Both the position numbers and the translations under genes were made by a program. From contig BSYO01000019.1 in NCBI GenBank assembly GCA_033239525.1, positions 3,539,087 to 3,603,086 on the forward strand: 64,000 bases of DNA, given 5' to 3'. Shown here piece by piece: positions 1 through 13,496 of this stretch. Below the pieces are notes generated by a model, which worked only from the letters and a program-made list of their open reading frames with translations, searched no databases and was not told the DNA's origin. Each line of letters opens with the position of its first letter. The stretch's first letter is position 1. This stretch comes from Nepenthes gracilis (Eukaryota; Streptophyta; Magnoliopsida; Caryophyllales; Nepenthaceae).

Positions 1-183
1 AAAATATGTATGTGATCATTCGCATGTGATTGAGTTCTAACCATTACAAATTGATAAGAGTTGATCGTATTTTAGGGTTTATGTGTCATGAACCCGGACC
101 AAGTAGGTCAATTTAAAATAATTAATCATAAATTCTAGAATTTAAAATTTTAAACAAATAATTCTAAATTCCAAAAATTCAGG
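1..183. other. Unassigned AT-rich sequence at the window edge
   Basis: This stretch lies outside the terminal TG/CA of the adjacent family A LTR. I see no coding sequence or repeat in it that I can name. Confidence 0.3.
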
Positions 184-689
184 TGTAACAATCCAAATAA
201 ATAGAACCCGACAAACTAAAATCAACATAGGACCTTATCAGACAACCGTTCGGACAAAAATAAATGTAACATGCTCTACAAATATTGTAAGGGGGGTAAC
301 AATCCAATAAAAAATCATAACCAGACATAATATAACATCTGAATTATTCCCAAAATGTACTATGGACATATATCCAACCTCTTCGATAATCCAATTATAT
401 TAAATGCCAAATTAAATCATAACAAACTAAACTCACCAAATCAGACGAATAACTAAAGGTCATATCCTAACTCCTGTAATGCGTATGAGTCTTCTATTCT
501 GAAGGGATAAAATAAAAAATGTGAGTCAAATATCCAACAAATATCATATTTTGGATAAAATAAGTCCAATAAATCAGATGGAAAGTCAAATGAATGAAAA
601 TCCAATTAAATTACAATGGTAGTCTCGTACTCAAATCAAATATCTAAATCCAAACAAATGTCCAAGTTTTGAAAATAGTCTTTGTTGAG

Positions 690-720
<31 letters not shown>

Positions 721-2620
721 ACCAAAACAGTGGTGATCCAGACCAATTCCAAAGTCGATATCGATCCGCATCCAATTTCAAGTCCGAGTCCAAGTTCAAA
801 TCCAAGGCCCGATCTGCTTGTGATTTGGGATAGAATCTGATAACCGGATGATCTAATAGCATGCACAGAAACTGAAATAGCGTCACAATAAATATTTCAA
901 AGGTCCAGATCAAAGTATATAATCAAAATCATTATACGAGACATACCAATGCCCAACTGAGGGCAAAATCGATAAATTTTAAATCCAAATCCAAAATCCA
1001 AACCTAAATCAAAATCCAATACAAATAAATGTAGAGATACAAATCATGTATTAAATTTAAATTTTGATTATTTAAAGACTAGCTTGATGAAAGATTACAC
1101 ATAATTTCGATAACCTTAAGCAAAATCAAATGCAATTTAGACTAACATGTATGGCAATCCATATACTTTGTACCTATGGATAAGGTTGGTCATTATTATT
1201 TGCCACCCGCTACTTTGGGTGCAATCCTTAAATTTGTCAAATATATTAGGACGTCCAAATATATTCTAAGGTCAAATCAAATTATCCAAATAGGAAGGGT
1301 CACTACTCCAAACCTTTTCTACCGGCAGAAAGAGATTTCCAAATAACAAAATCTCTCCGTTGGGAGCTGGCTAGAATATTCAATATTCAAATCCAAATGT
1401 AGTGACCAGAATCCAATACGTGCAAGTAAAAATACACGGCCTATGCAAGTTTCGTGTATATTTTCGTTACACATACTGATATAAATATGTACAGTGTCTA
1501 ATAAATTTTTCGGATTTTCAGAAAAATAGAAAATTTTCAAAATCGTAAAACCCATATCCAAAAATATCCAAATTAGCCAATAAATTACACATGCATATCC
1601 ATAATAAATATAACAGGTGTATAAAAATATATGCATGTTAGTAAAAATTCTAAATAGTGTCCAAAATAAATCAGATGCTAAATCAGACCAAGAGGGGTTT
1701 TACAGATACTTGCCTGGACCTCACACTTTGCCGATCTAAAGAAAGGATGTCCAAAAGTTACCGAACGACACCTCTCTCTCTACCGTCAGCCTTCTACCCT
1801 TTCTCTCTCCTCCCTTCCTCTCTTTGCTCACGCGCTTCTACCTCTCTCTCTCTCTCCACCATCGCCAGCGACAGCTCCAGCTTCGGCACAGGCAATAGCG
1901 GCAAGCACGGTGGCAACAACCCGATGGTAGACGGTGGCAGATGGCGGTATCACCCACGGCGGCTTCTCTCTCTCCTTTGGCCGCAACCTTACTAACACCC
2001 CTTTTCACCCAAATTCAACAAAATATTAGCTGATTTTCACAAAATCATTACATACAACCCCAAAATGAACATCCACAAGAAAAATGAAAGGATTTACATA
2101 TCTTGATTTCACCAATTTCTTCCAAAAATAATGGCGAACGAACGACGACTATTTGGCTTCGGCTCTTAATTTCTCCTTCTACGACTACCGATAGACAAAA
2201 TGGAGGGTACCACTACGAAGAGGGCTTCTCCAGCTTCTATCTCCGGTGTTGGGATCTCCGACGATGGCGACGATAGTAGTCCGTGCCAGTCACCCTCTCT
2301 CTCCCCTCTTCTCCCTCTTCTCTTCCTCTCTCCCCGTGCCTCATCCTTATTCTATTCGCCCTTTTTTCTTCTTTTTCTTTTCTTTTTTTATGTATATTTT
2401 TATTTTTATATATTATTATTATATTTTATATTTTTATTTTCTTTTATTCCAAAATTCGAATCAATATTTGGACGACAACTCAGGTGCACCCCAAACGCCA
2501 ACCCAACCCATCCAAACATCCTTCCAAAATTTGTCAATATTTAGTTAATTTTATCACGTCTAAATTATCCAAAATTATAATTAATATTAAATTAATCTGA
2601 ACGAAAATCCGGGTATTACA
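184..2620 (-). mobile_element. Solo LTR of family A (copy A1), minus strand
   Basis: On the minus strand the element begins TGTAATACCCGG at 2620 and ends ATTGTTACA at 184, so it has TG...CA termini and is about 2.4 kb long. The flanking five bases are TCAGG on the left and TCATG on the right, a target-site duplication with one mismatch. It shares landmarks with the LTR at 16158-18651, such as the 'accttatcagacaaccg' motif near the 3' end and a 'ttaggacgtcc' motif in the body. No gag or pol lies beside it, so it is probably a solo LTR left by recombination. The short open frames in its pyrimidine-rich centre (about 1.75-2.4 kb) are low complexity and I do not call them genes. Confidence 0.65.
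690..718. repeat. (CA)n microsatellite
   Basis: About 14 uninterrupted CA units lie inside LTR copy A1. The array explains the runs of alternating cysteine and valine in spurious reading frames here. Confidence 0.9.
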
Positions 2621-2929
2621 TCATGTTCGATTTTAAATCGAAAGGATCAAGCGTGGAGGAACAAGACAATCTCATTGGTTAAAGTGTTATGGAGGAACCA
2701 TTTGGTTGAAGAGGCGACTTAGGAATGCGATGACGAAATCAAGATGAAGTACCCTTATCTATTTGAATTTTGAGGTATATAAATTTTAAGAATAAAATTT
2801 TTATAAGTAGAGGAGAGTTATAATATCTAAATCTCTATTTGATTTATTTTAAAAATATTTATTAATTTATATTAGTTTGATGTATTAAATATTAATTATA
2901 TCTTATAAAATTTTGAAAAAAATTAGATC
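2621..2929. other. AT-rich spacer without recognisable features
   Basis: Plain AT-rich sequence between LTR copy A1 and the inverted-repeat element that follows. No gene is visible. Confidence 0.4.
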
Positions 2930-3865
2930 AACGGGCTGATCAGAATGTTAATGTCTATTGGCTTATAGATCATGAATTTTTATCTACATTTGGCCTCTAA
3001 ACTCAATTATGATCAAAACTAACCTAGATTAAACAAACTCATTTATTAAATTTAATAAGAATTTAAATTATAATAGACAACTTAAATGCAAATTATATTT
3101 CAGTTCACATTCAATTTACATTTAATTGAATGTTTTTGTCCTGGGAATGGGTGCGTATAATCGAAACTCTTCATTACCTATGGATGATAGGGTGAATGAC
3201 TTTTTTTTTAATTATTTTTTATAATATAATATTTTGATATTTTAATCATATATATATATTATCTTAACATATAGGCCATTGAATTTCTAAATTCAATGGC
3301 GTTAGGGTGATAGAGTGCCCCATCCTTTTGTCAATGGAATGAAGTAGTGTGATTTGCTGACAATAATCAAATACAAAATATATTTTAATTATTATATTTT
3401 TAATAACTAATAGCATTTAGCATTGATAAGTATCTCAAATGAGGATTTGATTCGACGAGTTATGGAGATAACTTTGAATATTATGGAATTACAAGTAATG
3501 AACACTGTAAGCAATTATAAAAGGACACAGGATTTAGATATTTACTTAAAATTTTTTGTAAAATTTTATAAAAATAAATTATTCTAAAAATAGTTGAATT
3601 ATCACGTTTATAATATAATATATCAAATTTAAACATCAAATATACCCAAATACATGCTTAGTTTTCTTATATTAAAAAATATTGAATCTGCATTTTTCTT
3701 CCTTTACTGTTCTCTATCAATCCTTTTTGGAGTTACAAAATATTGTATGTGTAGTTACAAAATATACCCAAAATATTGAGTTTTGAGGCAAACGTTGATA
3801 AAAATTCATGATCTGTAGGTCAAGTCGAGCCACACAAGACATTGACATTCGGATCAAAAGTATTA
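2930..3865. mobile_element. Putative non-coding DNA transposon with long terminal inverted repeats
   Basis: Bases about 2930-3010 match the reverse complement of about 3775-3865 over roughly 75-85 bp with a few gaps. The best core is 'agatcatgaatttttatc' at 2967-2984, matched on the opposite strand at about 3799-3816. No transposase frame lies between the ends, so this would be a non-autonomous element (MITE-like). The interior, about 3030-3768, is the dispersed block G found again at 48303-49230. I could not define a target-site duplication, and the exact ends are uncertain. Confidence 0.5.
3030..3768 (+). repeat. Dispersed repeat block G, copy 1
   Basis: This roughly 740-bp block is present in inverted orientation at 48303-49230. 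A partial same-orientation copy lies at about 38640-38790. Shared landmarks are 'gggtgatagagtgcccc', a mirrored 'cattcaccctatcatcc' and 'tatgtgtagttac' at the right-hand edge. No coding potential is seen. Confidence 0.7.
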
Positions 3866-5082
3866 ACCTTTATAAATAGCTTGGGTAAGATTATGAATAT
3901 TTTTTATTTTTAATGTGGTTATTTAAAAATTTATATTTAAATAAAAGATATCTAAAAATATGTAATATTTTAAAAATTATAATACTTAAGATGAAATATC
4001 ATCTATTAAAATATTATTTAAATTTAGTATTTATTTAAAATAAAAATATATATTTATAAAAATATTATAATTTGAGATGAGTTGGATTAGACCGGATACT
4101 TTTACCCTTGATCGCATCCAATCTAAAAAATTAATTAAGCCTAATTTTATGATTATATCCATCCACAATGCTTTTATATATTTACCAAACCTTACAAAAT
4201 TTTTAGAGCGATCGAATTGAACTGACCAGGTGGTCCAATGTTAATCAAGTCCATTTTAAATGGTCTACAAAACTTTGGAATTGAATTAATTAGTCTAAAA
4301 ATAATTGTTATAATTTACTATATATTACATAAAAATCAAAATAATAAGTAATATTTAATAGTATAATAATATAGCATATTCTAAAATAACCTAGCAAAAA
4401 GTAAAGTAAAAATAAATAAATAAAATAATACTATAAGTGAACAATTACAAATCTATCAAGAATTAAACCAATTATCACCTCTAAAATTAGAAAAATATAG
4501 AAGACACTTTTAATCAAAAATATATATTAAACTAAATAAAATATAATATTTTTAAAAAACAAATATCTAACGATGTAGTATTTTTAAACTTTTCAACACC
4601 GTAAAAAATTTCTCTAAAATTTTAGGAATTTTCTTAATTGTCACCAATTTTGATTGTAAATAAAAGCTTCTAATAGATTATAGCAAACTCTTTTAAAAGG
4701 ACAAAAAATTTGATCACTTATAAAAAAACTTCTGCTATATGTACAATAAAAATATATATTATAAATATATCTTTAGTTGAATAAAAAATTAGACTATATA
4801 TAGACATATTTCTGTTATGTTGGATTAGTTTAATTTGATTTAAGTTTTGTTTAAGTAAAAAATTCACTTAAAAACAAGAACCAACTACACCATCATTTAC
4901 CACTTGAGTTGGTTAATTTGATTTATTTGTATCATTTGAAGAAAATTTGTCCATCCCTTGGAGCAACCACACCATATAACGCAACTTCCACCACTGAAAA
5001 ATTATTCGGATCCCTGACCACCCCCGCTGCTGCCACCACCTCTTGCTCCTCCTACATTTCCGCCACATCTACAACCAACAAC
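3866..5082. other. AT-rich spacer upstream of the OMT pseudogene
   Basis: No gene is visible. The last 200 bases (about 4880-5097) are recognisably related to the promoter and leader of the intact OMT gene near 38250-38400, for example 'caccatcatttacca' and 'caacaacagcaccaaact'. The duplication that made the pseudogene therefore included upstream sequence. Confidence 0.45.
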
Positions 5083-5475
5083 AGCACCAAACTACATATA
5101 GATTCAGCGACAGGAGAGACGAAATTGAGTGCAATAGAGAAAGAAGATGAGGTATTCTCATTTGACATGACACTCGAAAATGGGTCGATGCCAACAATGA
5201 ATCTAAAAGCCCTTATTGAGCTCGATGTCTTTGAGATCATAAAGAGAGCTGGATCGGGGGCTTATCTGTCGCCTGGCAGAGATTGCCGCCAAGCTACCCA
5301 CCAGCAAGCTAGATACTACCTTGATGTTAGATCGTATTCTCCACCTCCTAGCTAGTTACTCCATCATCACTTGCTCCCTTCGTATGGCTAGATGGCCACG
5401 CCGAGCAGCTCTACTGGCTTATACCTATTTGTAAGTTCTTGACGAAGAACGAAGACGGCATCTCTTTTGCACTAG
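5083..5475 (+). pseudogene. COMT-like O-methyltransferase, exon 1 only, broken
   Basis: The sequence aligns with exon 1 of the intact OMT gene (38246-37831) from the leader to the 'FLTKNEDG' region, at roughly three-quarters identity by eye. The start codon is lost: the position of ATG reads ATA at 5098-5100. One extra G at 5275-5276 shifts the frame just after the conserved 'GAYLSP' residues. The conserved 'MLDR.L.LLASYS' stretch then continues in another frame. Similarity stops near 5475, before the exon 1 splice site, and no exons 2-4 follow. An open frame starting at 4909 runs through the leader into the shifted frame, but it ends early and is not an OMT. This is a dead partial duplicate. 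Confidence 0.85.
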
Positions 5476-6170
5476 GTCATGAGTTTAGATTTTTTTTAAA
5501 AAAAATTATTAAGTAAATCTCCAATTATAAAATAAAGTTGTGCATATAAAAGTTCAAATCTCAAATTGGGTCGGATGGAATAATTATAATTATTTTAGTT
5601 GGTTTAGTCTGGTTTATAAATATTTTTATTTTTAACTTTTTTTAGAATTAATATTTACATAAAGTACCTAAAATATAAAATACTTTGAAGTTTTTAATAT
5701 TTAGATTTAAATATTATTTAAATATATATTGATATGATGAATATTTACATAAGGTATAATTAATTACATAGAAACATAGCATATTAAAATAAAATTTTTA
5801 AACATAATTTTATTTAAGATAAAAAATATATTCACAAAAAAATTATTATTTGTACTCAGCCAAGTCGGTCACTTCTACTAGTGACTATGCACTGTTCTAA
5901 AAATTAATCTAGCCAAAATTTTGACTATATTCATCTATAATATAGATATATACTGACTAAATTCTATTAGTCGGTAAGATTAAGCTGGTCGGATAATTCA
6001 ATTTTAATTTGATTTATTTTCTACCATTTGAATTTTAATCAAACAAATAAAATTTAGAATTAATAAAAAAATTAAAATATATAATTATTTTTAGTACAGT
6101 ATGGATATTTTAATGTTTTAAAATTATATACTATATTTTTTATAAATATTATTTACTATGCATAGATCTA
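5476..6170. other. AT-rich spacer
   Basis: No coding sequence is visible. The stretch contains 'gccaagtcggtcac' and 'attagtcggtaag' motifs resembling motifs near 4080-4260, which suggests a small decayed repeat, but I could not define its ends. Confidence 0.3.
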
Positions 6171-7350
6171 ATGGGTGAGAATGCATATTAAGAATTGCAT
6201 AGCTGCCCACTCAACTCAGGTGGTAGTGGCCCGGATATGGCCAAGGACAGATATCCATATTTCTTATTTTTTATATTTTAATAATTATTTAAAATTAAAT
6301 ATCCAATATTTAGGCCTGACAAAATCAAACCCAAATTCAAATATGGGGTCAAACTCGACAAAATGAAACTACTAATAACAAATATGATATATAGCAATGA
6401 ATATAAGACTAACTTGAATTGTCTGTCCGATGTAGGAAACGTTGACCATAATCTGCTTACACAAATTGTGAGCGAATAATAGTCCAATATTATATAATCA
6501 CAACAAAAGTCTATATGAATCATGCAATATTACAATTTTGAATTATGTCAGTCCAAAATAAAACTTTAAACTAATACAACTGTTGTCAGTAATATAAATA
6601 TATCGCCCTTCAAATAACTGAAATACAAATACAAATCAAATATAATAAATTAGAAACAACAATCTTTTGATCATCTATATTCAAACTTCCTATAGGTAAT
6701 CTATAACCCTCTAATTTAAATGTGCCAGAAAGTAGGCAAAATTATGAATTGAGAACTTAGAAGTAGTAATATATATACATAATAAAACATATGGGTCAAT
6801 AAATCAAAACAAAGAAGCAAAAATAATAAAACATGCTAAAAAATTTAATATACCAAATGTTTTAAATATCAAAAAGTTGAATGGCAATGTCTAAATCCAT
6901 CAAATATTCAAATACTATTTTGTAAATAAAATTTATAATTTGTTCACAAATGCCAAAAGTTCAAAATAGGAAATCATCCAAACTTCAAATAGGAAATCTA
7001 ACCACTCAAAAGTCTCAAGTCCAAATCCAAATAACAATCAAGCTTGTAAATATCAAAATATTAAATTATATGCAGAAATAATATTGAAAATCCAAAATTT
7101 GAGAATAAATAATAAAAAAACTAAATTTAAGGAATGGTTATATATATCCTTGATGACTTTAGACCGATTTACTACTATTTAGATCCGTAGACAAACTGTT
7201 GACATATCACTCCATATAAATAGGGTCGAATGCCATTTATTTTTATTACATGTGTATAATAGATGTGATAATCAAATTTGTCTAAATATATTACGATATT
7301 TAAATATATTATTTTTATTCAATGTTTTATAATAATTCTTAAAAATATTG
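6171..7350 (-). mobile_element. Decayed family A LTR fragment, minus strand
   Basis: The segment near 7200-7310, with 'ccatataaatagggtcgaatgcc' followed by 'aaatatattacgatatttaaatatatt', has the same order of motifs as minus-strand copies A1 (about 1180-1270) and A5 (about 44890-45010). Copy A2 interrupts it on the right. Its left edge is uncertain. Confidence 0.35.
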
Positions 7351-9414
7351 TGTAAGATCTAAACTTTTAATTTATGGTAATCTTGATTGATTAAACTAAT
7401 ATAATTAAAATCAAAGTTAAAAGATGTAAAAAATTAGGTTAGAGAGTTAAAGTTGAATTGGATTGCTCAGTGCTTGAGCATCAAAAACCATGGGGTTAAT
7501 GCCTGAGACTTGCCTGAAGGATACTCGAGCGATCGTTGGCAGATTATGCCCGCTTAAAGTATGCCCGAGCAGTGTTTGAGCGCTGCAGTCTAATAGTTTA
7601 GTGCCCAATGCATGTCTGAGTGGCGTTCGAGCGCCATATAGTATATAAGTGACATCCGACTCATTTTCTATTATTTTTCAAAGTAGTTTGAGAGAGAAGA
7701 GAAAAGCCGATGAGAAAAAGAGAGAGAGGAAGGGAGAAAAAGCCAAATAACTCTAAATTAAGTGAATCAAAACTTAAGTTTTGGCAAATTGAAGTTAAGA
7801 CAAACATATTCAAAGCCTCTCCTTCTATTGTTATTATTTCTTTTATAATTATCTAAATATTTTATTATTCAAATGCTCATGCATGACGAGAATTTGAAAT
7901 TATGATATTTATATTTAGTATATTTGTTAACGTTTTTTTAATTTCTTTACAAAATATGTATAAATTTTATGTCAAAATATATGTATATTGTTAGCATGAA
8001 CTAAATTCTACACTATAATTGTATGTTAGAAAATATGGATTTAATGACTCTTACATGTCATAAATTCGTGCATGATATTTTGTATATTTTAAAGTGTTAA
8101 GTATAAATTTTGTAGGTGCTAAAAATTCACATAAATGTTTTACAATTCTGTTCATAGGATGAGCTGCTGTCTAAATGATGTTTTTGCTGATTTTTGGCAT
8201 TATTTTACTGAAATACTTTGCATCAATTGTTAAGATCAGTTCTGCATGCTTCAAACTGTTAAGTATAACTTTTGTAAGTGATAAAAATGTAAATAATTGA
8301 CTCTGACTATTCTATAATTCAGGTAAAATTTCTACAATTGCTGAATTTCTACATTCTTTATTAAATTCCTGCACTATATACTAAATTAGCATTCCATTGT
8401 TTAAAGTTTATCATAGTTTAATTTCTAGGAAAATTATAAGTGCCACATGTATTGAATTTATAGAATTTTAAAAGAAAACTCTATAATTATATTAAAAAAT
8501 ATGACCATTTTCTTCAAGAATGAGAAAATTATGAATTATAAAGAAAAATATAAAATTTTTCTAATAATTATATTGGATCATAGTTAAATTTCAACAGATA
8601 GTATATTATGACATGTTTTAATATATTATAATAGTATAGTGATATTTGAACCTATCATTCGTGGCTGAGAAGTGGTGTTTGACTTTGTCGAAGGGTCATA
8701 TATATAATAATTCACTTACGGATCTTAAATAATAGCGTATGACATTTGGTCGTGTAAAAATAAGTATAATCCCAAATTTGATTGTTCGTTCATCTAGTCG
8801 GTAAAGCCTACTAACCCTAATGCCTAATAAAAGACAGATTTAAGTATATTTTGATGACTTAAATTGAGTAAAAATATGATAAGAAAAATCTAAAAATTTC
8901 ATATAAGCTGATTTATGTAATTGTTATGAAATTTTATAGTATGTTATTGAAATTTAATTTATTGATCATTCCGATATATTTTTAATGTAAAGATATATGT
9001 TTAATTGTTATATTACATACCAAGTTGAGTTTTTGACTCATTTTTTACTTCAATTTTACTAACTCCTTCACATGAAAGGGGGTACTTGCCAAATGAATAG
9101 GAATAAAGAATAATCTCAATTGAAGAATTTAGAATATGAAATATAGTTAATTTAATATTGTATTTTGATTTTCGGATGGTAGTTAACGTGTTAATGTTGT
9201 ATTTTTAGCTTAATATTTAGTTTCAAATGGTAGTAATCAATGTCTATGTTATTTCAGATAGCAAGTTGTATTGTTAAGTTTACTTTCAGTCATTTTGGTT
9301 TGTTATTAGTGGCTGGGAATGTGAAATGCAGGCTATTTAGCGGTTAACAGTAGTTAATTAAATTTTAGTTAATTAATTTATTATGGTCTTATTATTATTT
9401 CGAGATGTTAGGTG
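7351..9414 (+). mobile_element. Family A LTR copy A2, plus strand
   Basis: The 5' end, TGTAAGATCTAAAC, matches the start of copy A8 at 49906 (TGTAAGGTTCGAAT), and both continue into 'taaactaatataatta'-like sequence. The interior has the purine-rich segment (about 7690-7745) and the 'gttgattg...ggtaaagcctactaaccct' landmark seen in A7 and A8. The 3' end is decayed; the last similarity to other copies is near 9414. No retroviral coding region is attached. Confidence 0.5.
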
Positions 9415-9431
9415 CTAGATGATTAGCTGTT

Positions 9432-12016
9432 TGTGACGTACCGTATTTTCAACAAAAAATCCTGTAGAGTTTTGACTATAATACGGATGTAGACCAAATA
9501 CAAAACATATAAATATCATTTATAATATACATAATACAGCCACAACATCACAACACAGGATCCAAAAAGTCATAAAGCTATATGGAGCACCAACGTTATA
9601 ACTCCGAGCATAACGTTTGTTCAAACAAGATGCTATTGGATTGTCAATTGATAAACCATAAAAATCTGTGGAAGCAACATATATCCATCCAATACAGCAA
9701 AAACTACTATTATCTATGGGTATATCATCATTATCATATGCATACATTTATGAATAAAATTCAGTAGAAATATAAAATATTCCATCAGAAAGCTTAAGGC
9801 TGCAAAACTAAGTCCATAAGATCATCTTTCATCATCTTCAATGCCTAGCCGACTCAAATCTTCTACCTTACCTCATTGGATACAACTCATGCTCATCTGG
9901 AGAGAAAAAATAACAAGAGTGAGCTAAAAGCTCAGTAAGGCACGTATATATCAAAGGACATATAAAATTTTATATTTAAAATCATAATAATGCATATTAG
10001 ACTATAAATCATGATTTAGAAAAGAATGCTTTTATGATTCGTTCTAAATTTCTTTAGTTCATTTTCTTTGTCCTTTTTTAGTTAGTAAATTATGTCAAAA
10101 ATTTATTTCATTTGGAGGCCAGGGGTCAGTATTTCTTACTGAAAAAGGAGTGGTTAGTCGTAATCTAAATTATATTTACTTCTACATAATCAAAAGCCAT
10201 CTCCTCCTATTCAAGACTCAGAGGTGATCCATCTACATACAATTTTTATAGATGGGGCCAATAGCCGCAATCGGTATTAAAACAAACAATGACCTTCCAC
10301 TATAATATATTAAAGCATGCTAAGGAATATCACCCACTATAAAATACGGTTAGGATAATTCTTGAGTTTTTATAGTAATATTTATAGCATGCCAAAATAT
10401 ACTATCTGTCGAATAATCATCGGTCGAAATTCTTAATTTCTTATTTCTTTAAAAAATTATATTCTTAAGCACAAAATTCTTTGTTCCCACTATGTTGGAG
10501 AATGGTTCAATTAGTCCATCAATTCTTCATTTTGGAGAACGATTCATAAGTTAATAAGTTTTTCATTCTGAAGAACTGTTCAATCAGTTTACCACTTAAT
10601 TATAGAATATTCCTTTTTTATTTTTTTCCATAAAATTTATTCATATTCATATTTTCATATTCCTTGTGAGCTTAAATTCTCATATATTTTTAATTTTATG
10701 TATGATTTTCTTTAAAACTTAAAAGAATTAGGAAATCTTTTTCACATTAAGCGAAACATAACCATCAAAATTCTTTTATACGAATACAGATAATCAGTTC
10801 TCATGAATCCACGTTTTCTCATATTTATAATTTTATGCACAATTACCATAAAACTTGAAGAATATAAAAAATTTTTACCATCATAAGTCAAGTACAATTT
10901 TAGAGCTTCCGAACGACAAATTCATTTACAAATGCATATAATATAATTTTTGAAGTATATATAAGATAATACATTTAACGTACATGTGATTAAATATCAT
11001 TATTTATATTGGACAATATTTTTAAAATATCTAAAATTATTATATAGAATTTCGTGTGCATAACTACCAAATATACGGGGTGCCCACATCCATAAAGCTA
11101 AAATTATGAATTTTTAAAGTCAAATCATGAATAAATTATAATCAATTTGGGTAAAACCTAAAAGGACGTGGGTCAGGATTCCAGTAAGCATAAAATAGTA
11201 CCAAACTACCAATTTGGACACCCAATTGATAAATTAACATATTCATGGTATGGATAACAATATTCTAAAGCTAATTTATGCATAAATGTCAATTTATTGG
11301 GTGAAATTATTCACAGTGTGGGGTTAGGGTTCTGTTTCTAAAAGCAGCTCAAAACTATAAAATTGGGTAGAAATTCACATAAGTGCATGCTCAAGTCATA
11401 TGTTTTCATTATCTAAGGACAAATTATGTATAAAATGTAAAATAACAGGTGAAATCTGTCTGGGCGTGGGTTAGGATTTTCGGGTGCCAAAAATGCACAT
11501 AAATCTCATAAATCGGATATAAAATCAAGATATTTTCATACTTAGATCATGGATAATACAAAATATGAACTTATTTGGATATCGAAACGATGATACCTGA
11601 AAAAAATAGAGCCAAAAGTGCAAGAAAATGAAAGAAGATAGTATGGGTGCACTTGTCTCGACTTGATCTATCACTTTTCCAACTAGTTCCAAGCTGAATT
11701 CAAACTCAAAATCTTGCTTTCCTCCTCTCTCTTCTTCATCATTCTTTCTCTCTTCTTTTCCATGGAGGCCCAAAAAAAAAAAAAAAAAAGGCCGAGAACC
11801 CTCATGGTTGCCTTTTTAATTGTCGGCTGGCGCTTGAGTGCTGGCCAGAAGTTGGCCCACTGCCTCAAGCGCTTGCTGTGCTGCCGAAGGCGCCTTACAG
11901 GCCTACTTCATCAAATCATCCCACGATCTCAAACTTTAATTTTTTACATGAATTAAGTCCAATCTTAATCATATTACCTTAATTACTTGCAATTACGATA
12001 TTCGAAAATCATTACA
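9432..12016 (-). mobile_element. Family A LTR copy A3, minus strand
   Basis: On the plus strand it opens with TGTGACGTACCGTATTT, matching the opening of copy A9 at 55628 (TGTGACGTACTGTATTT). The two stay similar through 'gtgagctaaaagctcagtaag', the 'aatttgggtaaaacc' segment and the pyrimidine-rich region near 11700. The right end is near 12016, where the minus strand reads TGTAATGATTTTCG. I found no clean target-site duplication. An 18-base poly(A) run lies at 11772-11789. It may be a solo LTR. Confidence 0.55.
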
Positions 12017-12021
12017 TTACA

Positions 12022-12311
12022 TAGTCGGTTGTCAGAATATAACTATAGTTTATTTTTTGTTGATTTGTATATTTTGATTTTGATAACAGACAGCTTCTTA
12101 TGTAAGGTTTGACGTTACAATTGGATCAGCGTCAGAACCACAGGAGACATGGCACTTATTTCAATCCTATACATGGTTTATTTTATTTAGTTGTGGTTAA
12201 TCGAGGTATCAATGTTAAATTTACGTCTAAATATTAATTAAATGATAAATTAGTTAATTAATAATAATTAGTTAAGTGTTAATTACAAGATCGAAATTTG
12301 GAATGTGTGAC
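12022..12311 (+). mobile_element. 3' fragment of a plus-strand family A LTR
   Basis: The segment ends 'ggaatgtgtgacc' and has the 'gttaattaataataatta' region seen before the 3' ends of A2 and A7 (A7 ends gggatgtgaca). It may be the remainder of an LTR interrupted by A3. Confidence 0.35.
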
Positions 12312-12779
12312 CTAACATATTGAGTGACTCTATAATAAATATAAAAAACTTTTTCTCTCTATGAAAAAAAGTATAATATTTTTACTCTGAAAAGATATAA
12401 ATAAAAACCTTTCTAACTTATAAAAATTACAAATATTAAATAAATAACAAAATAGGGTCTGGTCCAAAGAATATGTATGGACTACCACACACATGACCTA
12501 AATGCAAGATTTGATGGCATTTTTCTTACAAATATTTTTATTTATAAATATATTATTTTAAAATATTAATTTATTAAGTGATAAATAAATGAATCTTTAA
12601 ATTTTTCGATAAAGCCAAACAAATCTTCAAAACTAGTAAAAACTATATACATATATATAGGTGAGAAAACATCATATGTATATACAGTAAAATACCAAAA
12701 TGTATATAAAACTAGTAAGAATATAAAATAAACTAAGGACTAAGTTCAAAAATACTTATATTAACCTTTAAATTTAATT

Positions 12780-13200
12780 GATCTAACAAAATAATGTTTC
12801 AAAATCTACTTTATTTTATTCATCTCTCTTCCTTCTCTTATCTTTTTCTTTCCTTTCCTCTTCTTTCTTGCAAAAATTGGCTAAAATAGTATAGACCTAC
12901 TTTTATAAATGAATTGGCGTATAAGTGCTGGTTAATGATGTATTAGGCGTTACTAAAATCTTTAGGTTCAGACGAGTGCTACATTTGATGTGAGTAGCTC
13001 GTCAAAACTATGCATTAGTACTATAGGGGTATGCCTCATATGCCACATAATTTATCCAAAGTACACATGAGCTCTTAAAGATGCTCCTTAGGCATGCACA
13101 TTTTGTAAAAAATGCGTATAAATGATTATTAGGCGCTAAATCTTATTTTGAAATTTAATTTTTTCATCCAAAATTTTCAATGTACAATTATTTTTAGATT
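12780..13200 (-). mobile_element. Fragment of a minus-strand family A LTR
   Basis: The pyrimidine-rich stretch (12830-12870), then 'aaaattggctaaaatag' and repeated 'ttaggcg...' motifs, resembles copy A10 at about 59940-60420. The 5' portion is decayed. The fragment lies 0.3 kb beyond the stop codon of the OMT gene. The flanks at 12312-12779 and 13201-13496 are AT-rich with nothing else visible. Confidence 0.4.
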
Positions 13201-13496
13201 GATCAAAAAGTAATTAATGACATCTTAATTTATAATAAGAAATTAGGCATAGCACACTATTAGTATATGAAAATTTAAAGATGTGAGAAAATGCAATAGG
13301 TAAAAAACAAGTAGTCATCTATTACCGATAATGAATTCATAACAGAGAATTTTCTTTAATATTATTTCAAACTTTTAATGACTTACATATTAAATTTACC
13401 AAATTAATTAAACCATCCGGCCAACAAAATAAATTTGCTCGCTTTCTTATTCCATTCTTAAGATTCAAACATATTATAAAATCAATTTTGTGGAAT

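Noticed and set aside
1657..2600. Open frames rich in Ser, Leu and Phe in LTR A1
   Set aside because: They translate a pyrimidine-rich LTR segment in several frames at once, and no domain is recognisable.
4909..5355. A 148-residue plus-strand frame apparently encoding an OMT-like protein
   Set aside because: It starts in former leader sequence, contains only part of OMT exon 1 and leaves the correct frame at 5275. I annotated it as a pseudogene.
9427..12021. Target-site duplication for LTR copy A3
   Set aside because: The bases flanking the left end (CTGTT) do not match those after either possible right end, so I made no claim of a clean insertion.
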